A DNA stretch of 64,000 bases from Wolfiporia cocos (lineage: Eukaryota > Basidiomycota > Agaricomycetes > Polyporales > Phaeolaceae): assembly GCA_029448655.1 (NCBI GenBank), contig JACCLO010000002.1, positions 124,001 to 188,000 of the forward strand. The letters run 5' to 3'. Below are positions 1 to 12,059 of this stretch, piece after piece. A program made the position numbers and the translations under genes. The notes under the pieces were generated by a model. The model was not told where the DNA came from. It made no database searches and saw nothing but the letters and a program-made list of their open reading frames with translations. Position 1 is the first letter of the stretch, and each line of letters starts with the position of its first letter.

Positions 1-671
1 CTATAACCTTATAAGCGACTTGAAGGAGTTGCTGGAGGTTGGTGAGGAGGCTAGTGGGCGCAAGCAGAGATGTTATGTAACTGTGCGAATGCAGAGAACA
101 AATCTAAGGCTTATCCGCAGTGATAGCCCTACTTATATACATGCTTTGTTTGGTTACCGGTAAGGGAGCCAAACATGAAGGTGGCCTGTGCGCAGACATA
201 ACTAATATGGTTAAGTCGTAAACTACAATAGACCATGTGCGCCGGTAATGGCCGCACCAGTAAGAACGTTTGTTTGGACCGTAGGTCCGTGTTGTGGAAG
301 TGGCTGTAGCTACGTTAGTAAGCCATGCATGTGATTCTTATATACCGGTATCGGAATATGAGTAATCGTGAGGGCATTGGCATGTGATAACGAGCGGGCC
401 GCTTATCCAATTGTACTGACATAGCCCGGTATCGGGATATGAGTAAGGCGCGTGACACCGGAGGTTAGTCCGCTGAGTCATTGACGCGTACGGGCGTATT
501 ATGTACGTGTTGTTATGACAGGTGGACGTATACCGCGTTGTGTACGTGTTGTTTGGTTGCGTGTACGTGTAGACGGGCGCTTAGCAGCGTAAATGTCTAC
601 AAGGTCGTAGAAATACCAGATAAATAGGTAAAAATACGGGAAAAATAGTGGCATGTCCCAAATCTGTGACA
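1..671 (-). repeat. 3' LTR of copy A (lacks its outer 28 bp)
   Basis: It aligns end to end with 9300-9970 and with both 699-bp LTRs of copy C. It ends TCTGTGACA at 671, next to the polypurine tract. The ORF at 499-693 in this LTR recurs only because the LTR recurs and is not taken as a gene. Confidence 0.95.
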
Positions 672-674
672 TTA

Positions 675-684
675 CCCCCTCTTC
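675..684 (-). promoter_or_regulatory. Polypurine tract of copy A
   Basis: In element sense this reads GAAGAGGGGG, then TAA, then the LTR. This is the expected position of the plus-strand primer in an LTR retrotransposon. The same sequence lies at 42517-42526 in copy C. Confidence 0.8.
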
Positions 685-710
685 AGGTTTCATTGTCCCT
701 AATGGAACGA

Positions 711-3700
711 TTACTTTCCTGTGGAGCCGAATCCACCAGTACCGCGCTCAGATTTAATCTTTTCAAAGTAAGATTTTCCGTGTAGCGTAATATGCGGGTC
801 CTTTGCAACTTCGCAGATTAGCTGGGCAATCTTATCGCCGGCCCGAATATCGATAGATATGTCGGAGTGATTCCGGAGAATGATGATTACTTCGCCTTGA
901 TAATCGTGGTCGATAACGCCACCCATTACGTCTATGCCTTTGCGTGCGAGACTAGAGCGGGGGGCGATACGTCCGTAAGTGCCGAAAGGTACCTGGATTT
1001 TCAGTTTGGTGTTGTATTCTGTCTGCCCGTGAGCTGGCAGAACGTCGCCTGTTGCAGTGTACAGGTCAAACCCAACCGAGTCCTTGGTTCCTTTTTCCGG
1101 CATTCGGCCGCCTTCACCGACTACGATTTTCAAATCCGCGTTTTGGTTAATGTCCGCTGACATCCATCCCCCGTCGGGGTGTCTAACCATGCGTTGCTTA
1201 GGGTCCTTCGCAAATTCTTCGCGATACTGCGGCCAGTCGTCTGGCCACGTGCATTCGTCGGCTTCCCAGTCGTCGCTGTCAGGGTCGAAGACATGAACTG
1301 CTTCTTTCCTTCTAGCTGATCGCCTGAGGGGGACATCCTGCATTGGAATAGGGTGTGAAGCCTTGTATTCCTGCAAAATGTCGTATGCCGAGTCGAGATC
1401 CGCTTCGCGTACCCAGGAGTCGTCATTGATACCGAATCCCTTCCAACGGATTCTGTATTCAACTCTTCCTGCGCGGAGACGATGATCTAAGATCTTCTCG
1501 ACTTCCCATAACTCCTCGCCGTCGACCATTTCTGGTTGAGGCTCTGGTTTTTTCTGATGCACCGGGTCCTTGTACATGACCAACTTGGAAGCGTGGAACA
1601 CTGGGTGGTAAGCCCTGTATTGCTCGTCCATGTGTACCCTAAAGGTGACCGGAGATAATTGTTCAATTATCCTAAATGGTCCCAAATAGCGTGGACTAAG
1701 ACTTCTTTCGGAGTCTTGCCAGCTTCGGGCGTCAACGAGAACTTTGTCGCCGACTTTAAACGGTACCGAGCGCTTATGTTGATCGTAGTACCAAGACCAG
1801 CGTTCAGCAGCCAGTTTCATTGCTGCCTTAGCTTGTTCTTGTGCTGACCATCGTTCGTAAGCAATGACATTTAGGTCCACGTATTGTGTTGGACGTAAAC
1901 TCGTAGGTCCTGCGTTGGGATGCCTTCCTAGTTCGACAAAGAATGGACTATTCTTTGTTGTCTCACTAGCCGCGTTGTTGTACGCGAATTCGGCCGTAGG
2001 GAGAAACCATGACCAGTTATCCTTCTGAATAACATCGATGTAACATCTAAGATATTGTTCCAGGATTTGGTTAACTCTCTCCGTCTGGCCATCCGCTTGC
2101 GGGTGATAGGCAGTTGTCATTGACCGTTGGATTCCCAATTGTTCACACCATCCCTTAAACAAGGCAGCTGCGAATTGCGGGCCTCTATCCGAAATGATTT
2201 GTTTCGGAAGTCCGTGGTTCGGATAGATCCGAAGGTATAGGAGGTTCGCTAATTCTTTCGCCGTTATCTTGTCTGATGTGGGAATGAAGTGCGCTCGCTT
2301 GGTAAGCCGGTCCACTATTACCATAACAGCATTGAATTGTTTCAATTCGCCGCTGGGCGGTAAGTGGACGATAAGGTCAATTGTGACGGTGTCCCAAGGT
2401 GCTTCCGGGACTGGGAGCGGTTGCAGGGGTCCGTACGGGGTCTGGTTGTGGTTCTTCATGCGTTGACATGTGTCACAACCTTCCACGTATTGCTTTACCA
2501 TCGTGGTCATTCCAGGCCACCAGTAATTACGTGATAGAAGTTCATAGGTCTTCCATCGTCCGAAGTGTCCGGCCGTCACATGGTCATGATGTAACTCCAG
2601 GAATCTTCGTGCGCAATTCCTTAGGCTCTTTTGGAACGTACACTTTTCCTCGTCTGAGGAGTAATCCGGCCTCCATGTTCCATTCCTGGAGATCTTTACC
2701 GAATTCCTTGGGACCACTTTTCAGTAGTTCCTGGTAATCCTTGGTAATTTGATCGTTCATGAGGGCTTGTCGGATTTGTCGGAGAAGGTCCTCGTCGCCT
2801 GATTGTATCTCCTGCTGTGACGCTTCTAGCGCCCTAACCGTAAAGTATTCCGGTTTCAGCAAAATTTGATCGCGATTGTCGAGTTCCACCCCCTCTTCAT
2901 GGTCTGGCCTCCGTGACAGAGGATCAGCCGTGAGCATTGTTTTACCGGGTTTGTGACACATGGTGAAGTTGAACCTTGTCAGGTAAAGACTCCAACGTGC
3001 CTGTCTCCGGGTTAGCCGTTGTGCCGATTTGAAATATGTCAGATTGAGATGATCCGACCATACTTCAAATTTGTGTGGGTGTCCTTCGAGGTAATGTCTC
3101 CATTCCTCTAGTGCACGGATGATTGCGAGCAACTCCTTATCGTAAATCTCATAGTTCCTTTCGGGTGCTGATAGAGATTTCGAGTAAAAGGCTACCGGGT
3201 GCCAGAGCTTATCTTCCGAAGAGTATTGTGATAGCACTGCACCAGTTGCGTAATCGGAAGAATCTGCTTCCACGCGGAACGGGGACTCCTGATCTGGGAT
3301 CCGGAGTATTGGAGCCGATGTGAAAGCTTCCTTGAGAGTTTGGAAGGCTTCCGCTTGTTCGGGTCCCCAGTTCCACTGCGTGTTTTTCTTGGACAGTTCG
3401 GTTAACGGCTTAACCACTTTGGAGAAATCTTTAATGAACCGCCGGTAGTAGTTGGCGAAGCCAACAAAGGCTTGGACGTCCTTCACCTTGGCAGGTGTAG
3501 GCCAGTCCATTACGCCGGCTACCTTCTTAGGGTCCATTTCGACTTTTCCTTTGGAAATGATCATTCCCAGGTATTCAATACTGCTTTGTTCGAAGAAGCA
3601 CTTTTCAGGCTTTGCGAACAAGTCGTTGTCTTGCAAGATTTGTAATACTTGCTTGACAATACGACGGTGTTCCAACAGGTCGTTTCCGAACACAAGGATG

Positions 3701-5247
3701 TCGTCTAGGTAGACAATGACCTTTCCTTCTCTGATAAGGTCACCTAGAATATCGTTCATCATGTGTTGGAACGTGCTGGGTGCATTACAAAAACCGAAGT
3801 ACATGACTACAGCTTCGTAAAGGCCGTTAGGCGTAATGAATGCGGTCTTCCATTCATCTCCCTCTTTGATTCTTACGTTGTTGTAACCCCAACGCAAGTC
3901 GAGCTTCGTAAATATCGAAGCCTGGCTAAGCTTATCGATAAGCTCGTCTATGCGTGGGAGAGGGTACCTGTTTTTAATGGTCAAGTCGTTTACTTTCCGG
4001 TAATCGACTACCATTCGGGCTCCGCCGTCTTTTTTAGGGACGAAGAAGACCGGGCTCGCGATCGGGGATTTCGAGTGTCGGATGTAGCCCTTCCGTAACT
4101 CTTCCTGAATCCACTGATCTAGCGAGTTCGCTTCCTGAGGAGACATCTTGTATGCCTTACTCGGGGGCGGTAGTACCGCGTCATCGGGGAAGTCGATGGC
4201 GTGATCGTATGGTTTCCGTTCGGGCATCCTTTCGGATGCGCGTTGAGAAAATACCGTGGGACCAAACTCCTGGTATTCCTCTGGAACCAAGGATTTCCAT
4301 TTCTGGAGATCCGCATCTGTCAGGAATTCATCGTCCGACTTCTCCGTTATCGACTGAATGGCATCGATAAGGAGTTCCGTTCCTTCGTCAAGGGTGTTCA
4401 CCCAAGCGACAAAGGGATTCTCCGGCTCCTCTAAGCCGAGAAAATCTATTGGAAAGTCATTGATGATCTGATAGATGTTGTGGGGTTCGATTTCGTCCTC
4501 TTCCTCAGAAATCGAAACCCGTTTGCCATGTTTGCATTTTTCCGTACACCGATATGTGAAGGTTCCTTCCGGCCAGTTGAAGTCCGGGTTGTGTTTCAGG
4601 AACCAATCATATCCGAGGATCACATCCGCATTCTGTACGTCCATTACGTACAAGAATTCGGTGGACTTGTGTTCCTCGTGCACCATATAAGCTTTTACTG
4701 CCATATTGATATTACCGGCGGTATTAGAGGTACCGTCGGCGTTACGAATCTCGAGAGGCGAAGGTAGTTTCTGAGTGACTAACTTTTCCTCGTGGACGAG
4801 TTTCTTATCAATGACGCTTATTGATGCACCGGTGTCGATTAATGCCATGGCGTTGACTTTCTTTCCATATACCCACAGTTCCACTTCGATAGAGAACGAT
4901 TTATTGTCGTCTCGAGAATCGTTTCCATGTACATTATACAAAGTGAAAAACTTCAGCGCGAGCGGGTCAGGATAAAAGTATTGTACAGGAGGGGCACGTA
5001 TAGCTAGTGTCCTTGTCCTCCGGGCAAAGTCCATTGCCGAGTTACCGAATATACCGAGATGGGATACCGGGTGACGTACGACCGCCTTATCTTCCCACAA
5101 GATAAGGGGTCTCTGTGAAGCCTCTTCGTAGAGGTGCGCTTCTTCGGGGCGCCGTACACTCCCAGCCGCTGCGGGGCTGGTGTGTTCTTCACAGAACGTC
5201 TTCGAGACGTGTGGTTGGGGCGAGGGGAACCGAGATGGTCCCGACAT
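711..5247 (-). pseudogene. pol: pol of copy A: protease-RT-RNase H-integrase-chromodomain-dUTPase, frameshifted
   Basis: Two overlapping frames hold a polyprotein that is one 1511-codon ORF in copy C. The upstream part (5247-2584) has the aspartic protease DTGAS, RT with YLDD, and RNase H. The downstream part (to 711) has the integrase zinc finger and core, a GPY/F-like module, a chromodomain (WEVEKIL, YRIRWKG) and a dUTPase (SVGFDLY, PRSSLARKG, GDKIAQLI, GTGGFGSTG). The break is near 2600, where A reads CCAGGAATC and C reads CCATAATC: one extra base, after which the first frame ends within a few codons. The product would stop before integrase. About 600 bp of the integrase region (roughly 1850-2440) is far more diverged from copy C than its flanks. 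Confidence 0.93.
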
Positions 5248-7180
5248 TGGCGACGGTGGTGGCGGGGGCCGAGGGTCCTGCTGAGCTTGAGTCAGCCGTC
5301 ACTTCTTCCCAGATCGTTCGGGCACGATACGTCTTGCCATCCGCGGGGGGTGCCGAGTACGGCTTCTTGCCAGAAGCCTGTCCCTTTCCACTACCCGAAG
5401 GAGCAGCCGTGGTCTTTCCAGACGCGGCAGCTGCATCCTTCGCCCTTTGTTGTTCGGCCCGCTGAGCAGCAGGCACGAACGTTCCCGCAGCCTTGTCTGC
5501 AGCAAGCTTAGGACACTTGTTGAAATAGTGTCCCGTCTGCTTGCAGTAAGTGCAGACGGCATTGGCGGTGTCGGCGGGGGCTTTGGCGGGCGCCTTTCCC
5601 TTGTCCTTCTTTTTCTCCGACTTCTTCGCAGAAGCGGAGGACGTCTCCTTCTTTTCGGCAGGGGCCGAGTCCTTCTTGCCGGCCTTCTCGAAGATCGAGC
5701 CCTTGATCTTGTCTGGATATGACGTTTGGTACATTTCCAGAGCGAAGTCGATGAGGGGTTCGATGTCGGTTGGGGCCTTGAAGAACGGGGTCTTGCCGAG
5801 GACGTTCAAGGTGTCCTTAACCTTTTCCGGGAGAGTCTCGGTGAATTCCCACACCAGAGTCTCGTTGGCGGTTTCGGAGAGTCGGCCAAGGGTGCGGAAC
5901 CGTTCGCAGTAATTGAAGTAGTTCGATTCTGCGAGTTCCTTACCCTTGGTACCGTAGTAGCCGCGAATTTCCTTCTTCGCGATCTCCTTATCCGTCATCT
6001 TCCCGTATTGCACCATTACGGATTTGGTGAAGTCCTCCCAGGTGCCGAGAGGTTCACCGTTTCCTGCCTTCTTGATAAGAGGCGAGAAAAATTTGTATGC
6101 GTCCCCTGTGACGCGGAAGAGGGCCGTGGTGATTCGGTCATGGTCGTCGTAGACCCTGAGCGTACCGAAGTACAGGCCCATCTTCTCCACCCATTCCTGA
6201 GCAGTCACCTTTCCAGATGACCCGGAGAATTCGGGGGGAGGGGGGATTTTCAGGTTTTGAGGCAGACCTGGAATCTGCGGGGCGACGGCTGCTGCAGCAG
6301 CAGCTGCAGCTTGAGCGGCGGCAGCGGCCTCGGCTGCTCTGGCTTGAGCATGACCGGGGGCCGGTACCGGGTCTTCCGGAGGCGTGCGGACGCCGGGAGG
6401 GTTGGGAACGGAGGGATTCTTGCGGATCCTCCGGAGTTCCTCGTCAACCTTCTCCATGCGTTCTGCGAACGCATCCTCGAGGTCGTCCAGCCGGGACCGG
6501 TAGTCCTTTCGGAGCTGCTTTTCCATTTCGGAGAGCTTGGCGGTGTACTCCTGTCGGAGTTCCTTGCCGAGGTCCACCATGGTGGACAATACCTCGTTCC
6601 GGACCGAATTGACCGCTTCGTGTAGTTCGTCTTGGGCCTTCTGTTCGATTGCCCTGGATTGCCCAACCAGGGAGTCGATTCGTTCATGGATGCGCTCCAG
6701 GCGAGCGTGCACCATTCGACCGAGGGTGTCGGTGGTGTCGTGGGAGATGGCCGCACTTCGTTGTACGGCGGCGTCGATGATTGGCCCATGTAGGGACCCA
6801 TCCACCTTGTGGTGTTCCTCCTCAGGGAGGTACGCTTTGAGATTGTTCTCGACAGCGACATTGGTCTGTCGTGTCGGCCCCGAAAATTCCATTTCCAGGG
6901 TGGTGGCGGGCCCGATGGGGCGGGTGCGACGAGCCGGGGGGTATCCGGCAATGGGCGAGCCTGGGCGTGTACCCATGGGGTTGGTCGGAGATTCCCTTTG
7001 CGGGGGAATGAACTCCGGCACTTCCTCTTCCTCTTCTTCTTCCTCTTCCTCGCTGAGGTGCTCCAGCGTCACCAGTTGCTGGGTTCCCGAGGGACCAGCC
7101 ACCGGGGTCACCGGACCTTCTGAGCGGAGGCGCATCTTGCGGGGAGCGAGGGGGGTGCTGACGGAGGAGGTGGAGGACAT
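5189..7180 (-). CDS. gag: gag of copy A
   Basis: 663 residues from the start at 7180, chosen because the same MSSTSS start is the only one available in copy C (49033); an in-frame ATG further upstream in A is not conserved. In order: an acidic Glu-rich N-terminal stretch, a coiled-coil-rich region, an Ala/Pro linker, a retrotransposon Gag domain (EWVEKMGLYF onward), a Lys-rich linker, and a zinc knuckle CTYCKQTGHYFNKC fitting CX2CX4HX4C. The gag stop lies 58 nt inside the pol ORF, which is in the +1 frame relative to gag. Intact as read. Confidence 0.9.
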   Translation of the reverse strand: MSSTSSVSTPLAPRKMRLRSEGPVTPVAGPSGTQQLVTLEHLSEEEEEEEEEEVPEFIPPQRESPTNPMGTRPGSPIAGYPPARRTRPIGPATTLEMEFSGPTRQTNVAVENNLKAYLPEEEHHKVDGSLHGPIIDAAVQRSAAISHDTTDTLGRMVHARLERIHERIDSLVGQSRAIEQKAQDELHEAVNSVRNEVLSTMVDLGKELRQEYTAKLSEMEKQLRKDYRSRLDDLEDAFAERMEKVDEELRRIRKNPSVPNPPGVRTPPEDPVPAPGHAQARAAEAAAAAQAAAAAAAAVAPQIPGLPQNLKIPPPPEFSGSSGKVTAQEWVEKMGLYFGTLRVYDDHDRITTALFRVTGDAYKFFSPLIKKAGNGEPLGTWEDFTKSVMVQYGKMTDKEIAKKEIRGYYGTKGKELAESNYFNYCERFRTLGRLSETANETLVWEFTETLPEKVKDTLNVLGKTPFFKAPTDIEPLIDFALEMYQTSYPDKIKGSIFEKAGKKDSAPAEKKETSSASAKKSEKKKDKGKAPAKAPADTANAVCTYCKQTGHYFNKCPKLAADKAAGTFVPAAQRAEQQRAKDAAAASGKTTAAPSGSGKGQASGKKPYSAPPADGKTYRARTIWEEVTADSSSAGPSAPATTVANVGTISVPLAPTTRLEDVL

Positions 7181-7324
7181 TGTGAATCTGTTTGTGACGA
7201 ATGTTAGTTTCCGGTTACTCATTTGTCTTAGATTCTTAAGAAGGGATTGGTTTTGAAAGCTGCAACTTTCGTTATAGATCACACTCGCACTCTATTTCAG
7301 AGTTAAAAGATGATAGTATTTCTA

Positions 7325-8248
7325 CTATACAATCGCGAGTATATCCTCTTCTACCGAAGTAGTTGAGGGCCCTGCCACCTTGTCAGGTGGTGTTACACCG
7401 AAGGCAAAAGTAATTTGTAGCGCTACGCATTCTGCTACGATACGAGCCAAGTCCGTACGCCAATCCAAAAAGGAAATATTGCCGAGTTGTTTGCAATACT
7501 TTTTCATAATTCTCCAGTCTCTATTGGTGATCCTCCCCCGTCTCGCTCTATCCTTTACGTTATCCACCAAGTCCTCTAATTCTACTACCATAGTATGGAA
7601 ACGCATGTCGTTTTCCATATGGAAGCCTGGGTAATTAGGGGGGTGGTTGGCGAGAGGAGTGAGACGAGTGAGAGTGCCTTCTAGCATGGGAATAACTTGA
7701 TCGCATGCTTGGAGAGGCTTCTTCTTCCCGAAGACGAGGGAAGGGTCGAGAATCTTGTGGTTGGCCGGAACAGAAGGTCCGGCCGCCGGGCTGGAGAGAC
7801 GGAGGGCCAGTGAAGAAGCTGCTTGCTTGGCTTCCTTGGCGGCTTGTTTGGCGGCGATTCGCTTATTCAGCTTATCGCGAGCGAGCTTGAGCTTGTTGAG
7901 TTCGCGGAGTTCGATGAGATTCTCCATGGCGGTAATGGATTGCGCTAGCTTCTCTTCCTCTGTCCAGATACGCTTAGCGAGCGGGACTGGTTTGGGAGGT
8001 CGAGGAGCGGGTTTCCCAGCCTCAGCAATGTGCTTTGGCATGTGGACGGGAATCTCCCAAAGATGGAGTTTCCCAGTGTAATCTTCCTTTACAGGAAGGG
8101 TGTAGGTGACGTCCTCTGCCCGAGGAATGTCGGTGGTGTCGATGCGGCTGAGAAGAGACCGCTTCGCCGGCTTAACGTAGGGGGCAGTGGAGGAGCCACG
8201 GGTGCGACGAGTAACTCGGGGCATGATTCTAGAAAGTGCAGCCTTCAT
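7325..8248 (-). CDS. ORF1 of copy A: extra protein encoded upstream of gag
   Basis: 307 codons, almost identical to 49183-50106 in copy C. The N terminus is basic and Pro-rich, followed by a long Lys/Ala-rich predicted helix (about residues 95-150) and a C-terminal helical domain (about 200-290) with the pattern RFHTMVVELEDLVDNV then TNRDWRIMKKY. Element B encodes a shorter, related protein in the same place. I recognise no known domain. The position (5' of gag, about 145 nt gap) and retention in two element families argue for a function in the life cycle. An RNA-binding, assembly or regulatory role is only a guess. Confidence 0.8.
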   Translation of the reverse strand: MKAALSRIMPRVTRRTRGSSTAPYVKPAKRSLLSRIDTTDIPRAEDVTYTLPVKEDYTGKLHLWEIPVHMPKHIAEAGKPAPRPPKPVPLAKRIWTEEEKLAQSITAMENLIELRELNKLKLARDKLNKRIAAKQAAKEAKQAASSLALRLSSPAAGPSVPANHKILDPSLVFGKKKPLQACDQVIPMLEGTLTRLTPLANHPPNYPGFHMENDMRFHTMVVELEDLVDNVKDRARRGRITNRDWRIMKKYCKQLGNISFLDWRTDLARIVAECVALQITFAFGVTPPDKVAGPSTTSVEEDILAIV

Positions 8249-9271
8249 GAGAAACGAAGTTTCCCAGTGATACGTCCAAGAACAGGAATAAAAAAGGGGT
8301 TATGTAAGGTAGGGTAGTGGACTCCTTTTCAGGAGCAAAGAAGGTGTACTACGGGGCATAATTACTCTTATGTTGCGCGCAAACCCTGTGCCGAGACGGC
8401 GCGGATATTCGCATGACCCTAACGGTCAGAGGCGCCGACTCCAGGGGTAGAGTTGCTGACTGCCAGGCCGGTTCCTGGGTCAGATGATTGGGATTCGGAT
8501 ACACGACACCGCCCCGGAGGGACGATGCCGGAAAGTGGCTGGGATTTTACATCCCTTAGCCTGTCCATGCTTCAACAATGAGGTTGCCGTCTATAGCCAC
8601 ATGGGTGTCACATCAGGGCTAAAAAACCACTGTCGATCTAAGATCGCGAGACAGCAGCGCTCCACATCCCGAAGGAGTGGGCCACGCGCTTCTCTTCCAA
8701 TGGGGCCCCAAATCCGTTTGACCCATGCTCGCACGCCGAGCTGCCCGGAGGACTTATGCTATTGGCTACCGCGAGTGACCTATGGCAGGGTGATTTTTTA
8801 CGTCACCCCCCTCACTGCTTTTCCCATAACGGGTTCAAAGCAGGTCCCTTACGCCTGGGAGGCGGCTTTGGAAAATTCCCATGCCATCATAATGATGACC
8901 CTGTGGATAGTGATGGGGCGCTGAACAACGCTTGCCATGACAGGGGGTTGGGCGCACACAGGCAGACCGTCCCCTTTTCTCCACAGGCGGGTCTTAACCG
9001 CGCATAGTCCAAGCTTGTCAGCGAGGACCATGTCTCCTTGACCCTGGAGTCCGGGTTAGGTAGGCCTCCTGCCTAAAAAGGCGGTGTGGCTTCCCTGGTT
9101 GCCAATCCTCTGCCGAGGATGGCGATGTATCCCCCAGATCTCAACTATCACCCCAATCGCCTTGTCAGGCAGAAAGGGATGTGCGCAGCAACGAGCAAAA
9201 TACCCCTGTAGGATAGAAACCCAGGCCCAAGCGCAAGCGCAAGGGCGGGGGTAGGGGGAGATTTGTTCTTA
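8249..9271 (-). other. Long 5' leader of copy A, with primer-binding site
   Basis: About 1 kb between the 5' LTR and ORF1, nearly identical to 50107-51127 in copy C. Its open frames are on the opposite strand or short and are not accepted. At 9259-9269 the element-sense strand reads AGAACAAATCT two bases inside the LTR. This is not a TGG-type tRNA site, but it is repeated inside the LTR at 9394-9404 (see regulatory entry). Confidence 0.7.
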
Positions 9272-9970
9272 TGACACAGACTAGACTGTGGGACTCACAC
9301 TGTAACCTAATAAGCGACTTGAAGGAGTTGCTGGAGATTGGTGAGGAGGCTAGTGGGCGCAAGCAGAGATGATATGTAACTGTGCGAATGCAGAGAACAA
9401 ATCTAAGGCTTATCCGCAGTGATAGCCCTACTTATATACATGCTTTGTTTGGTTACCGGTAAGGGAGCCAAACATGAAGGTGGTCTGTGCGCAGACATAA
9501 CTAATATGGTTAAGTCGTAAACTACAATAGACCATGTGCGCCGGTAATGGCCGCACCAGTAAGATCGTTTGTTTGGACCGTAGGTCCATGTTGTGGAAGT
9601 GGCTGTAGCTACGTTAGTAAGCCATGCATGTGATTCTTATATACCGGTATCGGAATATGAGTAATCGTGAGGGCATTGGCATGTGATAACGAGCGGGCCG
9701 CTTATCCAATTGTACTGACATAGCCCGGTACCGGGATATGAGTAAGGCGCGTGACACCGGAGGTTAGTCCGCTGAGTCATTGACGCGTACAAACGTGTTA
9801 TGTACGTGTTGTTATGACAGGTGGACGTATACCGCGTTGTGTACGTGTTGTTTGGTTGCGTGTACGTGTAGACGGGCGCTTAGCAGCGTAAATGTCTACA
9901 AGGTCGTAGAAATACCAGATAAATAGGTAAAAATACGGGAAAAATAGTGGCATGTCCCAAATCTGTGACA
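9272..9970 (-). repeat. 5' LTR of copy A (699 bp)
   Basis: Begins TGACACAGA and ends TCTGTGACA. The same length and termini are found in both LTRs of copy C, whose target duplication fixes the boundaries. In element sense it supplies promoter and transcript start. Confidence 0.95.
9394..9438 (-). promoter_or_regulatory. TATA box and self-primer segment of copy A 5' LTR
   Basis: The element-sense strand has TATATAAG (9438-9431). Its first base lies 34 nt upstream of AGATTTGTTCT (9404-9394), which is exactly complementary to the 11 nt just inside the LTR (9259-9269). In Tf1-type elements the first 11 nt of the mRNA fold back to prime reverse transcription; the geometry here fits that. Confidence 0.7.
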
Positions 9971-10939
9971 CCCCCTCAACAACCTCTGCCCTAGCATCTG
10001 TGACATCCCCTTCAACTTCTACAATACCCTCAACATCTGTGTGAGCCCTAGTGTCAGTGGTCACCAAGGCCTCTACCACTCCATTTGCATCCGAATTCTG
10101 CTCGAGGACCTGACCTCCACCCTCATCATCAGATGAGAAATCCCACAGGGATTGGAACTCTGGATTCTGCCACAATGGGGCCAGAACAGACTTCCCATCA
10201 AGCAATCTGATCATGACAGACACCAGCATGTCCAAAGCTCCAATGGAAATGCCTTCGGGGTTAGAATCCATCGTAATCTGGCTGTCGATGAGGTATTGAG
10301 GTGCCCCTTCCCTAGGGACATCTGGCTCGACCCAAACAAATTGAGCATCCTCCATCTCCCGGTAGAGGATGCCGATCGTCAATACGATGTGCTGGATCAA
10401 TGCCTTGTCAGAAGTCAACTTGCATTCATCGTCCTTCATGGGCTGATCATGTCGAAGCCAGTAGGCAACTTCGTCAAGTCCAGAGGGACCATGAATGTCA
10501 GCCCTTCTGTGATGCTCCCAGGTCCAGGATGCCCAATGAGGACCATCTTCATCTTTGCTGAAAAGTACCTGGCTTCCCTGAACACCAAGGGTCAGTGGTG
10601 GGAGACAATCAAGGAGGACATTCATACGATGAGCTCGGAGCACTTCACCACCATGGTCTTGTATGATTCCCCAGTGCCAAGAGCAAGGAGATAGTTTTGT
10701 CGGCGGGTTGGACTCATGACAGCCCACACTGAAGGGAGATGACGGATATTTTCGGGATTGTCGCTTTGGTCGGTGGCACCCCAATTGTCGACCCAGTCAG
10801 TGATGGTGATGCGTGCACGACCTTTTCCCTTTCCTGACAATGTGAGAGGCTCAGATTGTGTCCATTGGTGAGGACGATTCATGGCCATGTTGGGGTCACT
10901 GTCACTTGAGGCATCGACATCTTCGTTGGACTTGTCTTG

Positions 10940-11032
10940 GCCACCGCGATCTTCCCCGCGACCTCCGCGACCTCCGCGACCTCCGTGACCTCCGCGACCT
11001 CCGCGACTGCTGCGGCCACGAGTTTCGCGACC
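10940..11032. repeat. CpG array (CCGCGACCT)n inside an exon
   Basis: Nine-base CCGCGACCT units, read on the minus strand as an RGG/HGG-rich linker. One of about ten arrays of the same core in the KDZ region. Confidence 0.8.
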
Positions 11033-12059
11033 TACTTCATTTTTGGCAAGGCCACCGTCCATCTGCTCATCATCATTTTCACTCCTTCTCAGTGCCTGTG
11101 TCCCACTGACAGAAGGTCCTCCAGCTGCCATGCTGCTTCCAGGTCCAGCCTCATCAATCTCGACATATTCTTTGGTCTGGGGCTTCTTTGCTGGGGGCAC
11201 ACTACTTGGTAGGTTCCTGTAGATGGCATTGCGGAGCTCATGCTTCGGATTGTTCCTGTAGGCGGTTGTGTATTTCTTGAATCGGAAGAGGACCGCACCA
11301 CTCCTGCCACTCTTGGCATCCTCCCAGTGCTGTAGGATGGCAATGCAGTCCTCCTTTCTCATGTGATGTGGCTCGGCAAGGGAAATACCGTGCGGCATCA
11401 TGGCATCGTCAAAGAAGCTCTCAGGCTCACTTGCCATCAAGCCCCAGGGACAGGCACGGTCAGATGCTCCACAGGCCAGCTCTATTTGCAGCTCAGCAAT
11501 CTAATTATAACTTTATGAGGAGGACCCACTCACGGTAATGTCTGTTAAGGAACAATCTGATAATTTGCTGCATTCTAGCTAGACGGAGCCGCTTTCTTGG
11601 ATTATACGGAGGCAAGATTGGCAATCCCTCATCGTCCATGGGCAAGGAAAACTTCCTGTCATCATCCGAGTCTCCTGAGTCATCTTCCTCATCAGATCCT
11701 TGGGACGTCTTCTTGTCGAGAATCACCTCATGACTGTATGCCTTCCATTGCCCCCACAGGTCATTCTCCCACTCGGCCCTGTCTTTAAATGAAGGGGCCG
11801 AGTCAAAGGCATCATTAAAGTCATGACTGCCAAGGAATGAGCTCTGGGGTGACCCTAGTGATTTTAAACTCACAGCTCAACATAGGCTTGGTTGTCCTTG
11901 GGGTATGCCGTCAACACGAGCGTTCGGACACCAAGCTCAGTTGCCATTTGGTCTGCGAACGCCTTGCATCAACTATGCATCTTCCTATTTACTTTGCTAT
12001 GGAAGATTGTCAGTCATGATGAATGGAAATGGGGCAGCCACGTGAGTTGCGGTTGCAGC

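Larger units (their letters stand above)
1..9970 (-). mobile_element. Family-1 Ty3/Gypsy LTR retrotransposon, copy A (degraded)
   Basis: Element sense is the minus strand: 5' LTR (9970-9272), primer site, leader of about 1 kb, ORF1, gag, pol, polypurine tract, 3' LTR (671-1). The window opens 28 bp inside the 3' LTR, so the outer flank and the target duplication cannot be checked. The two LTRs differ at about ten positions over the shared 671 bp, and pol has a frameshift, so this copy is older than copy C (41815-51826), with which it is otherwise nearly collinear. It interrupts a minus-strand gene whose 5' part is at 9971-12900. Confidence 0.95.

Noticed and set aside
499..693. Open frame in the LTR with a hydrophobic, Tyr-rich segment, repeated in every family-1 LTR
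   Set aside because: Its conservation follows from LTR identity, and it runs through the LTR end; no sign of selection as a protein.
5115..7256. Several plus-strand frames of 80-240 codons antisense to gag
   Set aside because: Shadows of the gag reading frame with no domain content.
8484..8924. 146-codon plus-strand frame in the family-1 leader, present in both copies
   Set aside because: Antisense to the element, and the two copies are almost identical anyway, so conservation is not informative; no known domain.
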